DNA from: Verrucomicrobiaceae bacterium UBA1938
GTDB lineage: Bacteria; Verrucomicrobiota; Verrucomicrobiia; Verrucomicrobiales; Verrucomicrobiaceae
NCBI GenBank assembly: GCA_002336895.1
Contig: DDFC01000020.1
Span: 216,414 to 280,413, forward strand
Direction: 5' to 3'
DNA: 64,000 bases
The stretch's first letter is position 1, and the number at the start of each line of letters is the position of its first letter. The position numbers were made by a program, and so were the translations under genes. Shown one piece after another: positions 16,684 to 26,500 of this stretch. Under the pieces are notes generated by a model that ran no database searches, had not been told where the DNA came from, and worked only from the letters and a program-made list of their open reading frames with translations.

Positions 16684-18471
16684 CTACTTCTTCTGCGTGT
16701 CAGAGCTGGATGCGCCGCTCTTCATTTTCTTCAGCTCGTCTTCGATGCGCTTGCGGATTTTGTCGTCTGGCGTCTTGAGGGCGGCAGCGCGCTCGAGGTA
16801 GTCGAGGGCTTTGGGCTTGTCTCCGAGGGCCTGATGAGTGAGGCCGATGTGCTCCAGGATCTCCGCGTCCTCCGGTGACACGGGCTGCAGGAGGGTCTCG
16901 GCGCGTTGCAGCTCCTTGAGCGCTCCGGGATAGTTGCCCTTCTTGAAGTGGAACCAGCCGAGGCTGTCGATGTAGGCGGGCTGGTCGGGCATGAGCTCAT
17001 TGGCCTTGGCGATGAGCTCTCCCGCCTTGTCGAGGTGTGTGCCCACATCCAGCCACATGTAGCCGAGGAAGTTCATGGTGTTGGCGGCGGCCTTGGCCTC
17101 CTCGCGTGGCGTGAGCGTGATGGATTTCTCCAGCATGCGGGAGGCATCCTCGTAGCGGGCCACGCGCTCGAGCGTGATGCCAAACTGGTAGTAGAAGAGG
17201 TGGTCAAGCAGTTCGCTCTGGCTGGCGCTGGCATGCTGCTCGGCCTCTGCAAAGTGCTGGATGGACGCGGCCCACTCCTCCCGTGCGCGGTGGGCGATGG
17301 CGAGCTGGTAATGGACGAGCGGCTGGTCGGGGAAGAGGCGCGAGGTGCGCTGCCCGACGCGGATCATGTCTTCAAACTTCTGCACCTGGTAGAGCTCCCA
17401 GCCGAGCTTGATGTAGTCGCCAAACTCTCCGCCTCCGGCCTGGATGGCGGCTTCAAGGTGGGGGATGGCTTTTTCCGGCTTCTTGAGCTTGTCATACTCT
17501 GTGGCCAGCAGGCGCTGCTGCTCGGCGTCATTCGGTGCCTGCTTGACGATCTGCTCCAGGGTGGCGAGCGCTTTTTCCTTCTGCTCCGCCGCGACGTAGA
17601 GGCGGTAGAGCAGCTTGCGGGCTTCGAGGTTCTGATGCTCGGAGGAGAGCTTTTCGCAGAGCTGGCGGGCGCGCTCGTTGTCGTTCGTCAGCAGGTACTG
17701 GCGCGCGACTTCGAGGGTGATCTGCTCGGCATCGGCCTTGCCGGCGGTTTTGAGCGCGTTTTCAAAGAAGGGCTCCACGCGCTGGCGGTACTCCTGGCTG
17801 TACTCCGCCTGTCCCAGCGGCCACACACGCTCTGCGGTGCGGCCTGTTGCCAGCCAGTAGTGGGGATCGCGGCTGTTTTGACTGGCCGCCTGGGTCATCA
17901 CCTCGATGGCTTTGTCGCGCTCTTTGTGTGTGAGGTGCAGCAGGACTGCCGCTTCATAGACCTCGGCATGCTGGGGAAATTTGGTCAGGGCCTCGGCCAT
18001 CGCCTTGGCGGGCACCTCGTCTTTTTCAAAGAGGTCCTCAGGCGGGTAGGTGCTGGCAAAGCGCACCAGATTCAGCAGCGGGGCGGGCGAGCGCGGGCTG
18101 GCCTGCACGGCATCCTGCAGGATTTTGAGGGCGGCAGGGCGGCCCTGAAACTGCATGGCGATGCCTGCAGTGTGGGAGGCGAGGTCCGGGTTTCCCGGAT
18201 CGGCTTTAAATACGGCCAGATAATGCTCCAGCGCCTGACGCAGCTTTCCGGACGACTCAAACTGAAGCGCAGCGCTAAAATGCGCCAAGACGTCCGCCTG
18301 TGTGGCGACCGCTGGCGAAAGCTGCAGGTCAGATGCATCCGCCGCCCTGACTCCCAGGGACAGATCTGCCGCGGGTGCGGCACGGCCTGAATCCAGGGAG
18401 CTGAAGAGGGCGGCAAGAGCGAACAGCCAGCAGGGCCGCAGAGCCCTGCCGGTGAGGCGCCAATCAGGCAT
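16684..18471 (-). CDS. Exported TPR-repeat protein
   Basis: This protein of about 595 residues has a signal peptide (RPCWLFALAALFSSLDSGRAA) followed by many tetratricopeptide repeats, for example QALEHYLAVFKADPGNPDLA, ALATLEQIVKQAPNDAEQQR and ALDYLERAAALKTPDDKIRK. TPR arrays hold protein complexes together; here in the periplasm or outer membrane. I place the start at 18471, where an AGGAGG sits seven bases upstream, rather than at the ATG 18 codons earlier. It lies downstream of hisG and the tiny basic gene on the same strand. Function unknown. Confidence 0.85.
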   Translation of the reverse strand: MPDWRLTGRALRPCWLFALAALFSSLDSGRAAPAADLSLGVRAADASDLQLSPAVATQADVLAHFSAALQFESSGKLRQALEHYLAVFKADPGNPDLASHTAGIAMQFQGRPAALKILQDAVQASPRSPAPLLNLVRFASTYPPEDLFEKDEVPAKAMAEALTKFPQHAEVYEAAVLLHLTHKERDKAIEVMTQAASQNSRDPHYWLATGRTAERVWPLGQAEYSQEYRQRVEPFFENALKTAGKADAEQITLEVARQYLLTNDNERARQLCEKLSSEHQNLEARKLLYRLYVAAEQKEKALATLEQIVKQAPNDAEQQRLLATEYDKLKKPEKAIPHLEAAIQAGGGEFGDYIKLGWELYQVQKFEDMIRVGQRTSRLFPDQPLVHYQLAIAHRAREEWAASIQHFAEAEQHASASQSELLDHLFYYQFGITLERVARYEDASRMLEKSITLTPREEAKAAANTMNFLGYMWLDVGTHLDKAGELIAKANELMPDQPAYIDSLGWFHFKKGNYPGALKELQRAETLLQPVSPEDAEILEHIGLTHQALGDKPKALDYLERAAALKTPDDKIRKRIEDELKKMKSGASSSDTQKK

Positions 18472-18542
18472 GACAAAGCCTCCTGCGTCCCGATGTGATC
18501 GAATCGCACTGCGGAGAGAAGCCATGCCGGAGAGGCTAGCGG

Positions 18543-18647
18543 TTACGACTTGTAGCGCAAACGCTTCTTGTGACGGTTCGCGCGCATGCGCTTCTTGCGC
18601 TTGTGCTTGTTGATCTTCGTTTTTCTCCGCTTTTTGAGCGATCCCAT
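18543..18647 (-). CDS. bS22/mS38-like small basic ribosomal protein (AURKAIP1/COX24 domain)
   Basis: This 34-residue protein begins MGSLKKRRKTKINKHKRKKR and ends RLRYKS; about two thirds of it is Lys or Arg. It matches the pattern of the short AURKAIP1/COX24 domain proteins seen in Bacteroidetes and Actinobacteria, known in mycobacteria as ribosomal protein bS22 and in mitochondria as mS38. It should bind the small ribosomal subunit rRNA. A good Shine-Dalgarno (AGGAGA) precedes the ATG by eight bases. It lies 32 bp after hisG on the same strand. Its length falls below usual gene-calling thresholds, so it may be missing from automatic annotation. Confidence 0.82.
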   Translation of the reverse strand: MGSLKKRRKTKINKHKRKKRMRANRHKKRLRYKS

Positions 18648-18679
18648 GTTTGTGTTCTCCTGTGTAGGTTGGCTTTGAT

Positions 18680-19564
18680 CTAGTGGACGACTTTGTTCAG
18701 CGGGTATTCCACGATACCCTCGGCCCCCAGTGACTTCAGCCGCGGGATGATCACCCGCACGGTGGCTTCGTCAATGACCGTTTCCACGGCCACCCATTCC
18801 TGGCTGGCCAATGTGGAGACGGTGGGTGAGCGCTGCGAAGGCAGGCTCGCGACCACCTCCTGCAGCTTGCCTGCGGGCACGTTCATTTTGAGACCCACCT
18901 TGTGGCGGGCCTCGAGCGCACCTTTGAGCAGCAGCACGAGCGTCTCCATCTTCTGCCGTTTCCATTCATCACGGGCGGCGGGCCGGCTGGAGACAAATTG
19001 GGGGTAGCTTTCCATCAGCGTGTCCACGATGCGCAGCTTGTTCGCGCGCAGGGAGGAGCCGGTCTCGGTGATGTCCACGATGGCGTCCACCATCTCGGGC
19101 ACCTTCACTTCGGTGGCTCCCCAGCTGAATTCCACCTCGGCTTCCACTCCATGGGAGGCGAGGTATTTTTTGGTCATCTCCACGGCTTCCGTGGCGATGC
19201 GCTTGCCCTGCAGATCCTTGACGGTCTTCACAGGGGAATCATTGGGCACCACGAGCACCCAGCGAGTGGGCCAGGAGGTGGCTTTGCTGTAACGCAGGTC
19301 GGTGATGACTTCGACATCGGCGCCGTTTTCCACGATCCAGTCGCGGCCGGTGATGCCGCAGTCCAGGAATCCATGATCCACATAGCGGCCGATTTCCTGG
19401 GCGCGCAGCAGGCGGAGTTCCAGCTCGGAATCATCCACGGAGGGGCGGTAGGAACGGGAGGAAACGACGATGTTGAACCCCGCACGCTTGAACAATTCAA
19501 GCGTCGGCTCCTGCAGGCTGCCTTTGGGCAGGCCAAGGCGTAGGATGTTCTTCGGTTCGGACAT
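18680..19564 (-). CDS. hisG: ATP phosphoribosyltransferase, long form
   Basis: This 294-residue cytoplasmic enzyme condenses ATP and PRPP, the first step of histidine synthesis. The N-terminus ILRLGLPKGSLQEPTLELF, then GFLDCGITGRDWI and the PRPP site DAIVDITETGSSLRANKL are diagnostic. The C-terminal 75 residues form the regulatory ACT-like domain (LEARHKVGLKMNVPA through SLGAEGIVEYPLNKVV), so this is the long HisG that senses histidine itself and needs no HisZ. Other his genes are not nearby. The downstream neighbours are a tiny ribosomal-type protein and a TPR protein. Confidence 0.95.
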   Translation of the reverse strand: MSEPKNILRLGLPKGSLQEPTLELFKRAGFNIVVSSRSYRPSVDDSELELRLLRAQEIGRYVDHGFLDCGITGRDWIVENGADVEVITDLRYSKATSWPTRWVLVVPNDSPVKTVKDLQGKRIATEAVEMTKKYLASHGVEAEVEFSWGATEVKVPEMVDAIVDITETGSSLRANKLRIVDTLMESYPQFVSSRPAARDEWKRQKMETLVLLLKGALEARHKVGLKMNVPAGKLQEVVASLPSQRSPTVSTLASQEWVAVETVIDEATVRVIIPRLKSLGAEGIVEYPLNKVVH

Positions 19565-19622
19565 GTTTGGGGTAAGGGGGCGCGCATCCTAGTGGCATTT
19601 TCTCCGCTGGCGAGGGGAAATT

Positions 19623-20954
19623 TCAGGGCAATGCGGCCCGCCAGGCCAAAGCGGCCTTTTTCAGGCGTTCGGAGGTCGCTTTTTCGGTCTCGGCCAGGTT
19701 GGTGGTTTCGGCGGGGTCTTGGTGGAGGTCGTAGAGTTCTGGCTGAGTGCCGTCCGCATTGATGAGGAGTTTCCATCTGCCGTCACGGACGGCCACATTG
19801 GGGGATTTGGAGCCGGGCTCCTTGGGGTAGGGGAAGCCGCCTTTCACCTTGCCAGCCTCGCCGGGTTTGCGGCCGTATTCCCAGAAAAGAGGTTTTCCGC
19901 GGAGCATTGTTTTTCCTTCCCAAGCAGGGCTCATGCATTCTCCATCCAGGTCGGCATCTGGCGGACGCAGCCATAACAACGAGCAGAGGGTGGGCAGGAA
20001 GTCCACGCTGCTGATGACGGTGGTTTCATTCACCACGCCCGCAGGCACCACACCGGGCCAGCGTATGATGAGCGGTGTGCGAATGCCGCCTTCGTAGAGG
20101 CTCCACTTCATGCCGCGCAAGCCCTTGGTGCGGGTGTGGTCCAGAGTGGGCTCGGGGCCATTGTCGCCGCAGAGGATGATAAGAGTATTGGCTGGCAGGG
20201 CATCCATGAGGCGGCCGATCTGGCGGTCGGTCTCTGTCAGCACCTCGCGGTATTTCTCTGGCAGCGGGCGATCATCCTGACCCTCCACCGGGCGATAGGG
20301 GGTGTGTACGTCGTCGAGCCACAGATTCACGAAGCAGGGTTTGTCGGGGTGCTCACGGACAAACTTCAGCGTCTCGTCCACCATCCAGCGGGTGCGGTCA
20401 TGGCGCTCCACTTGCTGGGGCTCGCGCTTGGTTTCCCAAGGTGTGGTCTTCAAGCCGAGGGCGGCGACGGGCTCCGGACTCTCGTAGGTGCCCAGGCCGA
20501 GGTCGTAGCCGTAGGCGGCAAATTTGGGAGCGTCTGTTACATCGCGGCCGCCGCCGAGATGCCATTTGCCGATGTGTGCTGTGGCGTAGCCTGCTTCATT
20601 GAGAATGCGAGGCAGGCTGGGGGCCTTCGGGTCGAGATAGTCCGCCTGCTCGCATTCACGGTTCCCCGCTCTGGTTTGCAGGTAGCTGGTGATGCGGTGC
20701 CGCGCTGGGAACTGCCCGGTGAGAATGCCACAGCGTGAGGCGGAGCAGATGGGGGATGCCACATAGAACTGGCGGAACTGCATGCCTCCCGCAGCCAGCC
20801 GGTCCATGTTTGGCGTGGGCACTTTTCCGCCAAAGCAGGAGGGATCTCCCCAGCCCATGTCATCCACCAAGATAAAAACGATGGTGGGTTTCGTGAAGAC
20901 CTTGGCCGGACCCGGCAGCACAGCCAGAATGATGCAGAAAAGAAGAAAGCGCAT
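19623..20954 (-). CDS. Secreted sulfatase (type I, formylglycine-dependent)
   Basis: This 443-residue protein has an N-terminal signal peptide (MRFLLFCIILAVLPGPAK) and the sulfatase core: VFILVDDMGWGDPSCFGGK with metal-binding Asp residues, and PICSASRCGILTGQ whose CSASR is the C-x-A-x-R sequence in which Cys is converted to formylglycine. IIFCGDNGPE-like text (LIILCGDNGPEPTL) supplies further metal ligands. It should remove sulfate esters from polysaccharides or aryl compounds outside the cytoplasm. The maturation enzyme is not in the window. It is one of three sulfatases here, with metK divergent to it. Confidence 0.92.
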   Translation of the reverse strand: MRFLLFCIILAVLPGPAKVFTKPTIVFILVDDMGWGDPSCFGGKVPTPNMDRLAAGGMQFRQFYVASPICSASRCGILTGQFPARHRITSYLQTRAGNRECEQADYLDPKAPSLPRILNEAGYATAHIGKWHLGGGRDVTDAPKFAAYGYDLGLGTYESPEPVAALGLKTTPWETKREPQQVERHDRTRWMVDETLKFVREHPDKPCFVNLWLDDVHTPYRPVEGQDDRPLPEKYREVLTETDRQIGRLMDALPANTLIILCGDNGPEPTLDHTRTKGLRGMKWSLYEGGIRTPLIIRWPGVVPAGVVNETTVISSVDFLPTLCSLLWLRPPDADLDGECMSPAWEGKTMLRGKPLFWEYGRKPGEAGKVKGGFPYPKEPGSKSPNVAVRDGRWKLLINADGTQPELYDLHQDPAETTNLAETEKATSERLKKAALAWRAALP

Positions 20955-21136
20955 TGGGCCCGTAAACGTGCGGCCGGAGAGGTTTCTGCGTCATTAAATC
21001 CGCCTCCACCTATCCAGGCCCCACCCCTGGGGGGTGCAAAACCCCATTGACGCCCCGGCTTTGGGGAATACTCTCCCCGCTTCCAAGACGCATCATCAAA
21101 TCATGATTCGTCCATATAACCCACACGACCCACATC

Positions 21137-22357
21137 ATGTCCCGTAGCTACATTTTCTCGTCCGAGTCCGTCGGCGAAGGCCATCCTGACAAAGTTTGCG
21201 ATACCATCTCTGACGCCATTCTCGACGCCTGCCTTGCGATCGACCCGAAGAGCCGTGTCGCCTGCGAAACCTTTGCCAAGAGCAACGTCGTCGTCGTCGG
21301 TGGTGAAATCACCATCCCGAAGCTTCAGAACAAAAAGCTCGGCACCACCAAGCCCATCGATGAAGTGATCAACGTCGGCAAGGTCATTCGTGACGCTGTG
21401 CGTGGCATCGGCTACGTGAATGACGATGACGTCTTCCACGCCGACAAGCTTTTCATCAACAACTACCTCACCATCCAGAGCCCCGACATCGCCCAGGGCG
21501 TGGACGCCGCTGAAGCCGAAGGCAAGAAGACCGCCGAACAGGGCGCTGGCGACCAGGGCATCATGTTTGGCTTTGCCTGCGATGACACGCCTGAGCTCAT
21601 GCCTGCTCCCATCATGTACGCCCACCGCCTGGGCCGTGAGCTGACCCGCATCCGCAAGGCTGGCAAGCTGGCCAAGTGGCTGCGCCCTGATGCCAAGAGC
21701 CAGGTCTCCGTGGAATACGTGGACGGCAAGCCCACCCGCATCGTGAACGTCGTGATCTCCACCCAGCACGCCGCTGACGTGAGCCACGCCGAGATCGAGA
21801 AGTTCTGCATCGAGCAGGTGATCAAGAAGGTGCTGCCGAAGGAAATGCTGACCAAGGACACCGAGTATCTCATCAACCCGACCGGCAAGTTCGTCGTGGG
21901 CGGACCTCAGGGCGACAGCGGTCTGACCGGCCGCAAGATCATCGTGGACAGTTACGGCGGCATGGGCCGTCACGGTGGTGGCGCCTTCTCCGGCAAGGAC
22001 CCCTCCAAAGTGGACCGCAGCGCCGCCTACATGGGCCGCTGGGTGGCCAAGAACGTGGTGGCCTCCGGCCTCGCCACGCGCTGCGAAGTGCAGTTTGCCT
22101 ACGCCATCGGCCATCCCGAGCCTGTGAGCGTGCACATCGACACCTTTGGCACCGGAACCATCAGCGACGACAAGATCCTTGCCGCCGTGCTGAAGGTCTT
22201 CTCCTTCAAGCCTGCTGACATCGTCAAGCAGCTCAACCTCCTGCGCCCGATCTACTCCAAGAGCACCAACTACGGTCACTTTGGCAAGATCGACGACGCC
22301 GACCTCACCTGGGAGCTGACCAACAAGGCCGAAGCCCTCAAGAAGGCTGCCAAGTAA
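21137..22357 (+). CDS. metK: S-adenosylmethionine synthetase
   Basis: This 406-residue cytoplasmic enzyme makes S-adenosylmethionine from methionine and ATP. The signature motifs are present: SVGEGHPDKVCDTISDAILD at the N-terminus, QGAGDQGIMFGFACDDT in the middle, and GGGAFSGKDPSKVDRSAAY for the phosphate loop. Two Lys- or Arg-rich stretches around residues 160-200 match the family. It is slightly longer than the E. coli enzyme (384). A strong intrinsic terminator follows at 22422. The 5-prime leader is about 180 bp from the divergent sulfatase; I could not match it to a known SAM riboswitch. Confidence 0.97.
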   Translation: MSRSYIFSSESVGEGHPDKVCDTISDAILDACLAIDPKSRVACETFAKSNVVVVGGEITIPKLQNKKLGTTKPIDEVINVGKVIRDAVRGIGYVNDDDVFHADKLFINNYLTIQSPDIAQGVDAAEAEGKKTAEQGAGDQGIMFGFACDDTPELMPAPIMYAHRLGRELTRIRKAGKLAKWLRPDAKSQVSVEYVDGKPTRIVNVVISTQHAADVSHAEIEKFCIEQVIKKVLPKEMLTKDTEYLINPTGKFVVGGPQGDSGLTGRKIIVDSYGGMGRHGGGAFSGKDPSKVDRSAAYMGRWVAKNVVASGLATRCEVQFAYAIGHPEPVSVHIDTFGTGTISDDKILAAVLKVFSFKPADIVKQLNLLRPIYSKSTNYGHFGKIDDADLTWELTNKAEALKKAAK

Positions 22358-22421
22358 GTCAGACAAGCTGCATTTCAGCCGGCTCTGTTAGGCCGCTGAC
22401 TCAGCTTGAATAAAGATCAAG

Positions 22422-22449
22422 CCGCGCAGGGAAACCTGCGCGGTTTTTT
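22422..22449 (+). terminator. Rho-independent terminator of metK
   Basis: A nine-base-pair perfect stem, CCGCGCAGG / CCTGCGCGG, with a GAAA tetraloop is followed directly by six T residues. It lies 65 bp after the metK stop codon and before the GalT-like gene, so it should end metK transcription. Confidence 0.93.
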
Positions 22450-22507
22450 GTTGTCAGCTGCCGTGATTCCATTCGTTAGTCATTCAACCTCCACACCTGC
22501 CTGAGCC

Positions 22508-23506
22508 ATGTCTGAAATGCGTTTCAACCCCATCACGCTCGACTGGGTCGTGATGGCACCGGACCGGGCGCTGCGTCCGGATGATTTTCATGGAGACCCG
22601 GCGAAGTCCGCAACGCGGCCTGTGCACAGAGCCGACTGCCCTTTCTGCACCGGCAATGAAGCGATGACGCCGGAGGAGACGGCGCGCATCTCCGCAGCGG
22701 ATGGCGCGTGGCTGGTGCGCGCCTTTCCCAACAAGTTTTCGGTCTTTGATCCGGGCTGCGAGCCGCAGCGGAAGAAAAACGGCACTTTCAGATCCATGGC
22801 CGCCGCAGGAGTGCACGAGGTGGTGGTGGAGCATCCGAGGCATGACCTGGACCTCTGCGACATGGAGCCCGGGCACCTGGCGCTTATTTTGCGCATGTAC
22901 CGGGAGCGCTACCAGGCGCTGCGCCATCATCCGCTGGCGGAGAGCATCGTCATTTTCAAAAATCAGGGCAGGCGTGCGGGCAGCTCGCTGGAGCATTCGC
23001 ACTCGCAGATCACCGCAGCGCCGGTGCTATCCTCCCAGGTGATCATGCGGCTGCAGGAGGCGCGGCGATTTCATGAGCTGGAAGGCGGCTGCCTGTACTG
23101 CGCCGTGCTGCATGACGAGCTGCTGGCCGAGGCGCGCATCATCGAGGAGGGAAAGGCGTTTGTGGCCTTCATGCCGTATGCGGCGCTCTCGCCGTACCAC
23201 ACATGGATTTTCCCGCGCAAGCACCAGTCTTCGTATGATGAGATCAGCGACGAGGACATTGATGAACTGGCGGGTGTGCTCAGCCGCCTGCTGCGCAGAC
23301 TGAGGGCGGCAGCGGGTGCGCCGGACTACAACATCACCCTGCGCTCCGCGCCCGTGGGGGAGATGCAGTCCGGCTGCTTTCACTGGTACATCAGCGTCAT
23401 CTCACGCATCTCGCAGCTGGCGGGATTTGAGCTCGGCAGCGGCACGTACATCAACAGCATGCGGCCGGAGCGCTGCGCGGAGCAGGTGCGCGGCATCGTG
23501 CTCTAA
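22508..23506 (+). CDS. Galactose-1-phosphate uridylyltransferase-like HIT enzyme
   Basis: This 332-residue protein resembles GalT. Residues near 10 (NPITLDWVVMAPDRALRP) match the GalT N-terminus, CPFCTGNE carries two zinc Cys, and the catalytic block AGSSLEHSHSQITAAPVL has the H-x-H-x-Q nucleotidyltransferase signature (usually HPHGQ). A C-terminal HIT-like half follows (HTWIFPRKHQSS). It should transfer UMP between hexose phosphates, or be a related ADP-sulfurylase/Ap4A-type enzyme. No galK or galE is adjacent. It overlaps the convergent kinase gene by four bases. Confidence 0.85.
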   Translation: MSEMRFNPITLDWVVMAPDRALRPDDFHGDPAKSATRPVHRADCPFCTGNEAMTPEETARISAADGAWLVRAFPNKFSVFDPGCEPQRKKNGTFRSMAAAGVHEVVVEHPRHDLDLCDMEPGHLALILRMYRERYQALRHHPLAESIVIFKNQGRRAGSSLEHSHSQITAAPVLSSQVIMRLQEARRFHELEGGCLYCAVLHDELLAEARIIEEGKAFVAFMPYAALSPYHTWIFPRKHQSSYDEISDEDIDELAGVLSRLLRRLRAAAGAPDYNITLRSAPVGEMQSGCFHWYISVISRISQLAGFELGSGTYINSMRPERCAEQVRGIVL

Positions 23507-26500
23507 CGAGGCACCAGCCAGGTGCGCGCCAGGCGGTCGTGCAATCCGCGCCCACGTGTGGCGATGACGGCGAAGGCAAGAACCGCAAACAGCACCAGCA
23601 TGAAGCTCAGCCCGATACCCTGCACCAGGTTTTGAACACCGGCCTTTTGCATGAACCGCGTGAGCAGCATGAGCACGAAAGGTGTGAGCAGGATGGGGGA
23701 CCAGGCGATGAGGCTGCGCCACAGCATACGCAGGCGTGAGGCGTCCGTGCCATCCTCCCTGACCACCGCGATGCCGAGCACGCGCATCATCAAACCGCCG
23801 CGAAAGACCACGGCGCAGAACACGCTCAGGAGGGCGGTGAGCAGAAGATAGACGGACAACACGGAGGCGGTGACGAAGTCCACGCTGTGCAGCTTGCCTG
23901 CCATGCCGATCTCTTTGGCGCGCTGAGCGACACGGGTGGACAGCAGCGGCTGCAGCAGCGCCCGGGCCTTTTGCACCTCTTCCGCCGTGGGCTGCGGATG
24001 GTCCTTCACCATTTTCTCCACGGCTGCACGCACCGGCGGCTGAAGGATGGTGCGCCCGAGGGGCGAGTCCCACTGGCTGGGATCTCGCACGATGGGGCCG
24101 TAAGTGCCGGCAATGTAGATCTCCATGGCGGTGCGTGCTTCAGAGACGGGTATGTTTTCCAGCCCCGGCTGCTTCACATCTTTGAGCATTTCCTGGTAGG
24201 ATCCCATACAGCCGTGGATGGCGGAGAAGGCGGGATTTTTTGCCGCCCAGCTCTCATAGTAGGACATGCCCATGGCCATGAAGGCGCTGAGAAACAGGGA
24301 AGGCAGCAGGGTGCCGAAGAACAGAGCAAACCGCCGCCAGCGCGAAACCTCTGCCGGCTGCTGCGTCAGAGCCTGGAGCTGCATGGCCGGGGTGTGCAGG
24401 TCAGGTGCGCCTGCCAGCCCCTTCAGGAACCGGCGTGCCTGCAGAGGCAGCGGCGCATGGACATCGCGCCCGGACGTCTCCCGCACCGGGAGTGCGTGGC
24501 CTTCGAGTGCGGAGGTGGCGACCTGATGCAGAAAAGCCTGCGGTGTGGCAGCGGCCTCCCTGGTGCTGGTGCTGCCAGGCGCCGGGAAGTCCAGAAGCTT
24601 GGCGCGGCCTTCTGCGGTGATCCACACGCGGTCCAGCGTGAGAGCCTGTGGAAGCGAGGCTGTCTTGCCTGCGGCGTCCAGCTCGGCGGCGAGGTCGTGC
24701 AGCCAGTGCCGCACCTCGCGCCAGGATGGGTGCTGGCTGATAAGATGGGTCAGAGATGTGCCGTGGGCGGCTTCATAGGCGTCCCAGGCTTCATGCCCGG
24801 TGCGCTCTCCCTGCAGCCAGCGCAGGCGGCCGGGGCGTGAGATGTTGCGCAGGGCGGGGGACACCGGCGGTGCTCCGGGGGGCATCTGATGAATCCAGAC
24901 CTGACGCAGCAGGCGGGTGTCATAGCCCAGCATCACTCTGCGGCCGCCTGCGTCACAAAGAGTGGAGATGATGTGAAACGGGCCGACTTTGAGCATGCCA
25001 TCCGTGCTGGTGACGGGAGGCTCGGTTTGTGTCACGACCACGCGCGGCTGAAACGCGGCCTTCTGGATGACCCGCGTGCCGGTCCACAAATCATGCAGGC
25101 CCGCGAAACCGTTTTTCCGACGCGCAGTGGCGAACAAAAAGAGGAAGAACAGGATTTGCACGAACAGCCACACGTAGTTCCAGATGGTGACCTGAGAGAT
25201 GTCTGGAATCTGGTAACGGAAGAGCTCGACAATCATGAGCGCCTGCATCAGCAACGAACGCAGCAGGGCGCGTGGAATGCCGGGCGCGCTGCGGTTCAGC
25301 GTGGCGACGCGCAGGCCCACCAGCGCCTTGCCGACGGAGGCTCCCCAGAGGCCCTCTGTAATGCCGAAATAGAGGTGCCGCAGCACAAACAGCCCCACCA
25401 TGAGCCAGTAGAACTCTCTGGAACGAAGGAGCTCGGGATTCAGGAGATCCATGGGCGAGCTGACCAGGAAGAGCGGGGCCATGAAGTTCGCTGCGGAGAG
25501 GATGAAGTGATCGATCACCGCTGCTGCAAAGCGCAGCCCCAGCGTGGCCGGTGTCGGGGCCACGGAAGCAAACGCCTGCAGGGACTGCCGGAGCTCGGCG
25601 TAGCTGCCGTAGCGCTCGGTGGGCTGCTTGTTCAGACAGCGCAGCACGATGCGCGCGAGCCCCTGGGGGATGTCCGCACGGAACTGCAGGGGAGAAGGCG
25701 CGGGTTTCTCCAGAGAGTTTGCCAGCAGCTGCACCATGTTTTTTCCTTCGAAGGGCGTGCGCCCGGTCAGCAGATAAAACAGCGTGACGCCCACCGAGTA
25801 CATGTCCGAGCGCACATTCAGCTCCTCGCCGCGCAGCTGCTCCGGGGAGCAGAAAGCCGGGGTGCCGAGAAAAGTGCCCTCCATCGTGTGCATCGACTCC
25901 CCGCAGCCTGCGGTGGAGATGGAGAGGCCAAAGTCGCCGATCTTCACCGTGCCGTCTGTGTCCTCAAAGCAGTTCGCGGGTTTGATGTCCCGGTGCAAAA
26001 TGCCCACGCTATGCGCTGCCTCCAGGCCGGCGATGATCTGCAGCACGGCATCCACCGCCGCACCCACGGGCAGCGGGCCTCCGCGCTCAATACGGTCCTG
26101 CAGCGTGCCGCCTGCAATGAGCTCCATGGCGATGACCGGCGTGCCGTCGATCTCCTCCGTGCCAAAGACGTACACGCTGTTGGGATGATTGATCGATGCG
26201 GCCAGACGCCCCTCGCGCAGAAAGCGTGCGCGTGCGTCTGAGGAGTCGAGCTGATGGCTCAGCACCTTGAGCGCGACGCGGCGTCCGCTTTCCAGATGCT
26301 CCGCCGCATACACAGCGCCCATGCCGCCACGGCCCAGCTCGCGCTCGATGCGGTAGCCGCCGTACACTTCGCCTGAACGCGGCAGCGCGTGGGGCTTTGA
26401 CTGCGTCATGATCAGAGTCGCATCGGGGTCTGATGGAGACGGCAGAGCGCCGCTCATCAGGCACGCGGGGCACAGGGAGGCAGGGGCATCGGCAGGCAGC

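Noticed and set aside
21001..21136. SAM riboswitch in the metK leader
   Set aside because: The leader holds a C/G-rich hairpin and a TTGACG box, but I could not match the conserved cores of known SAM riboswitch classes or a well-spaced -10.
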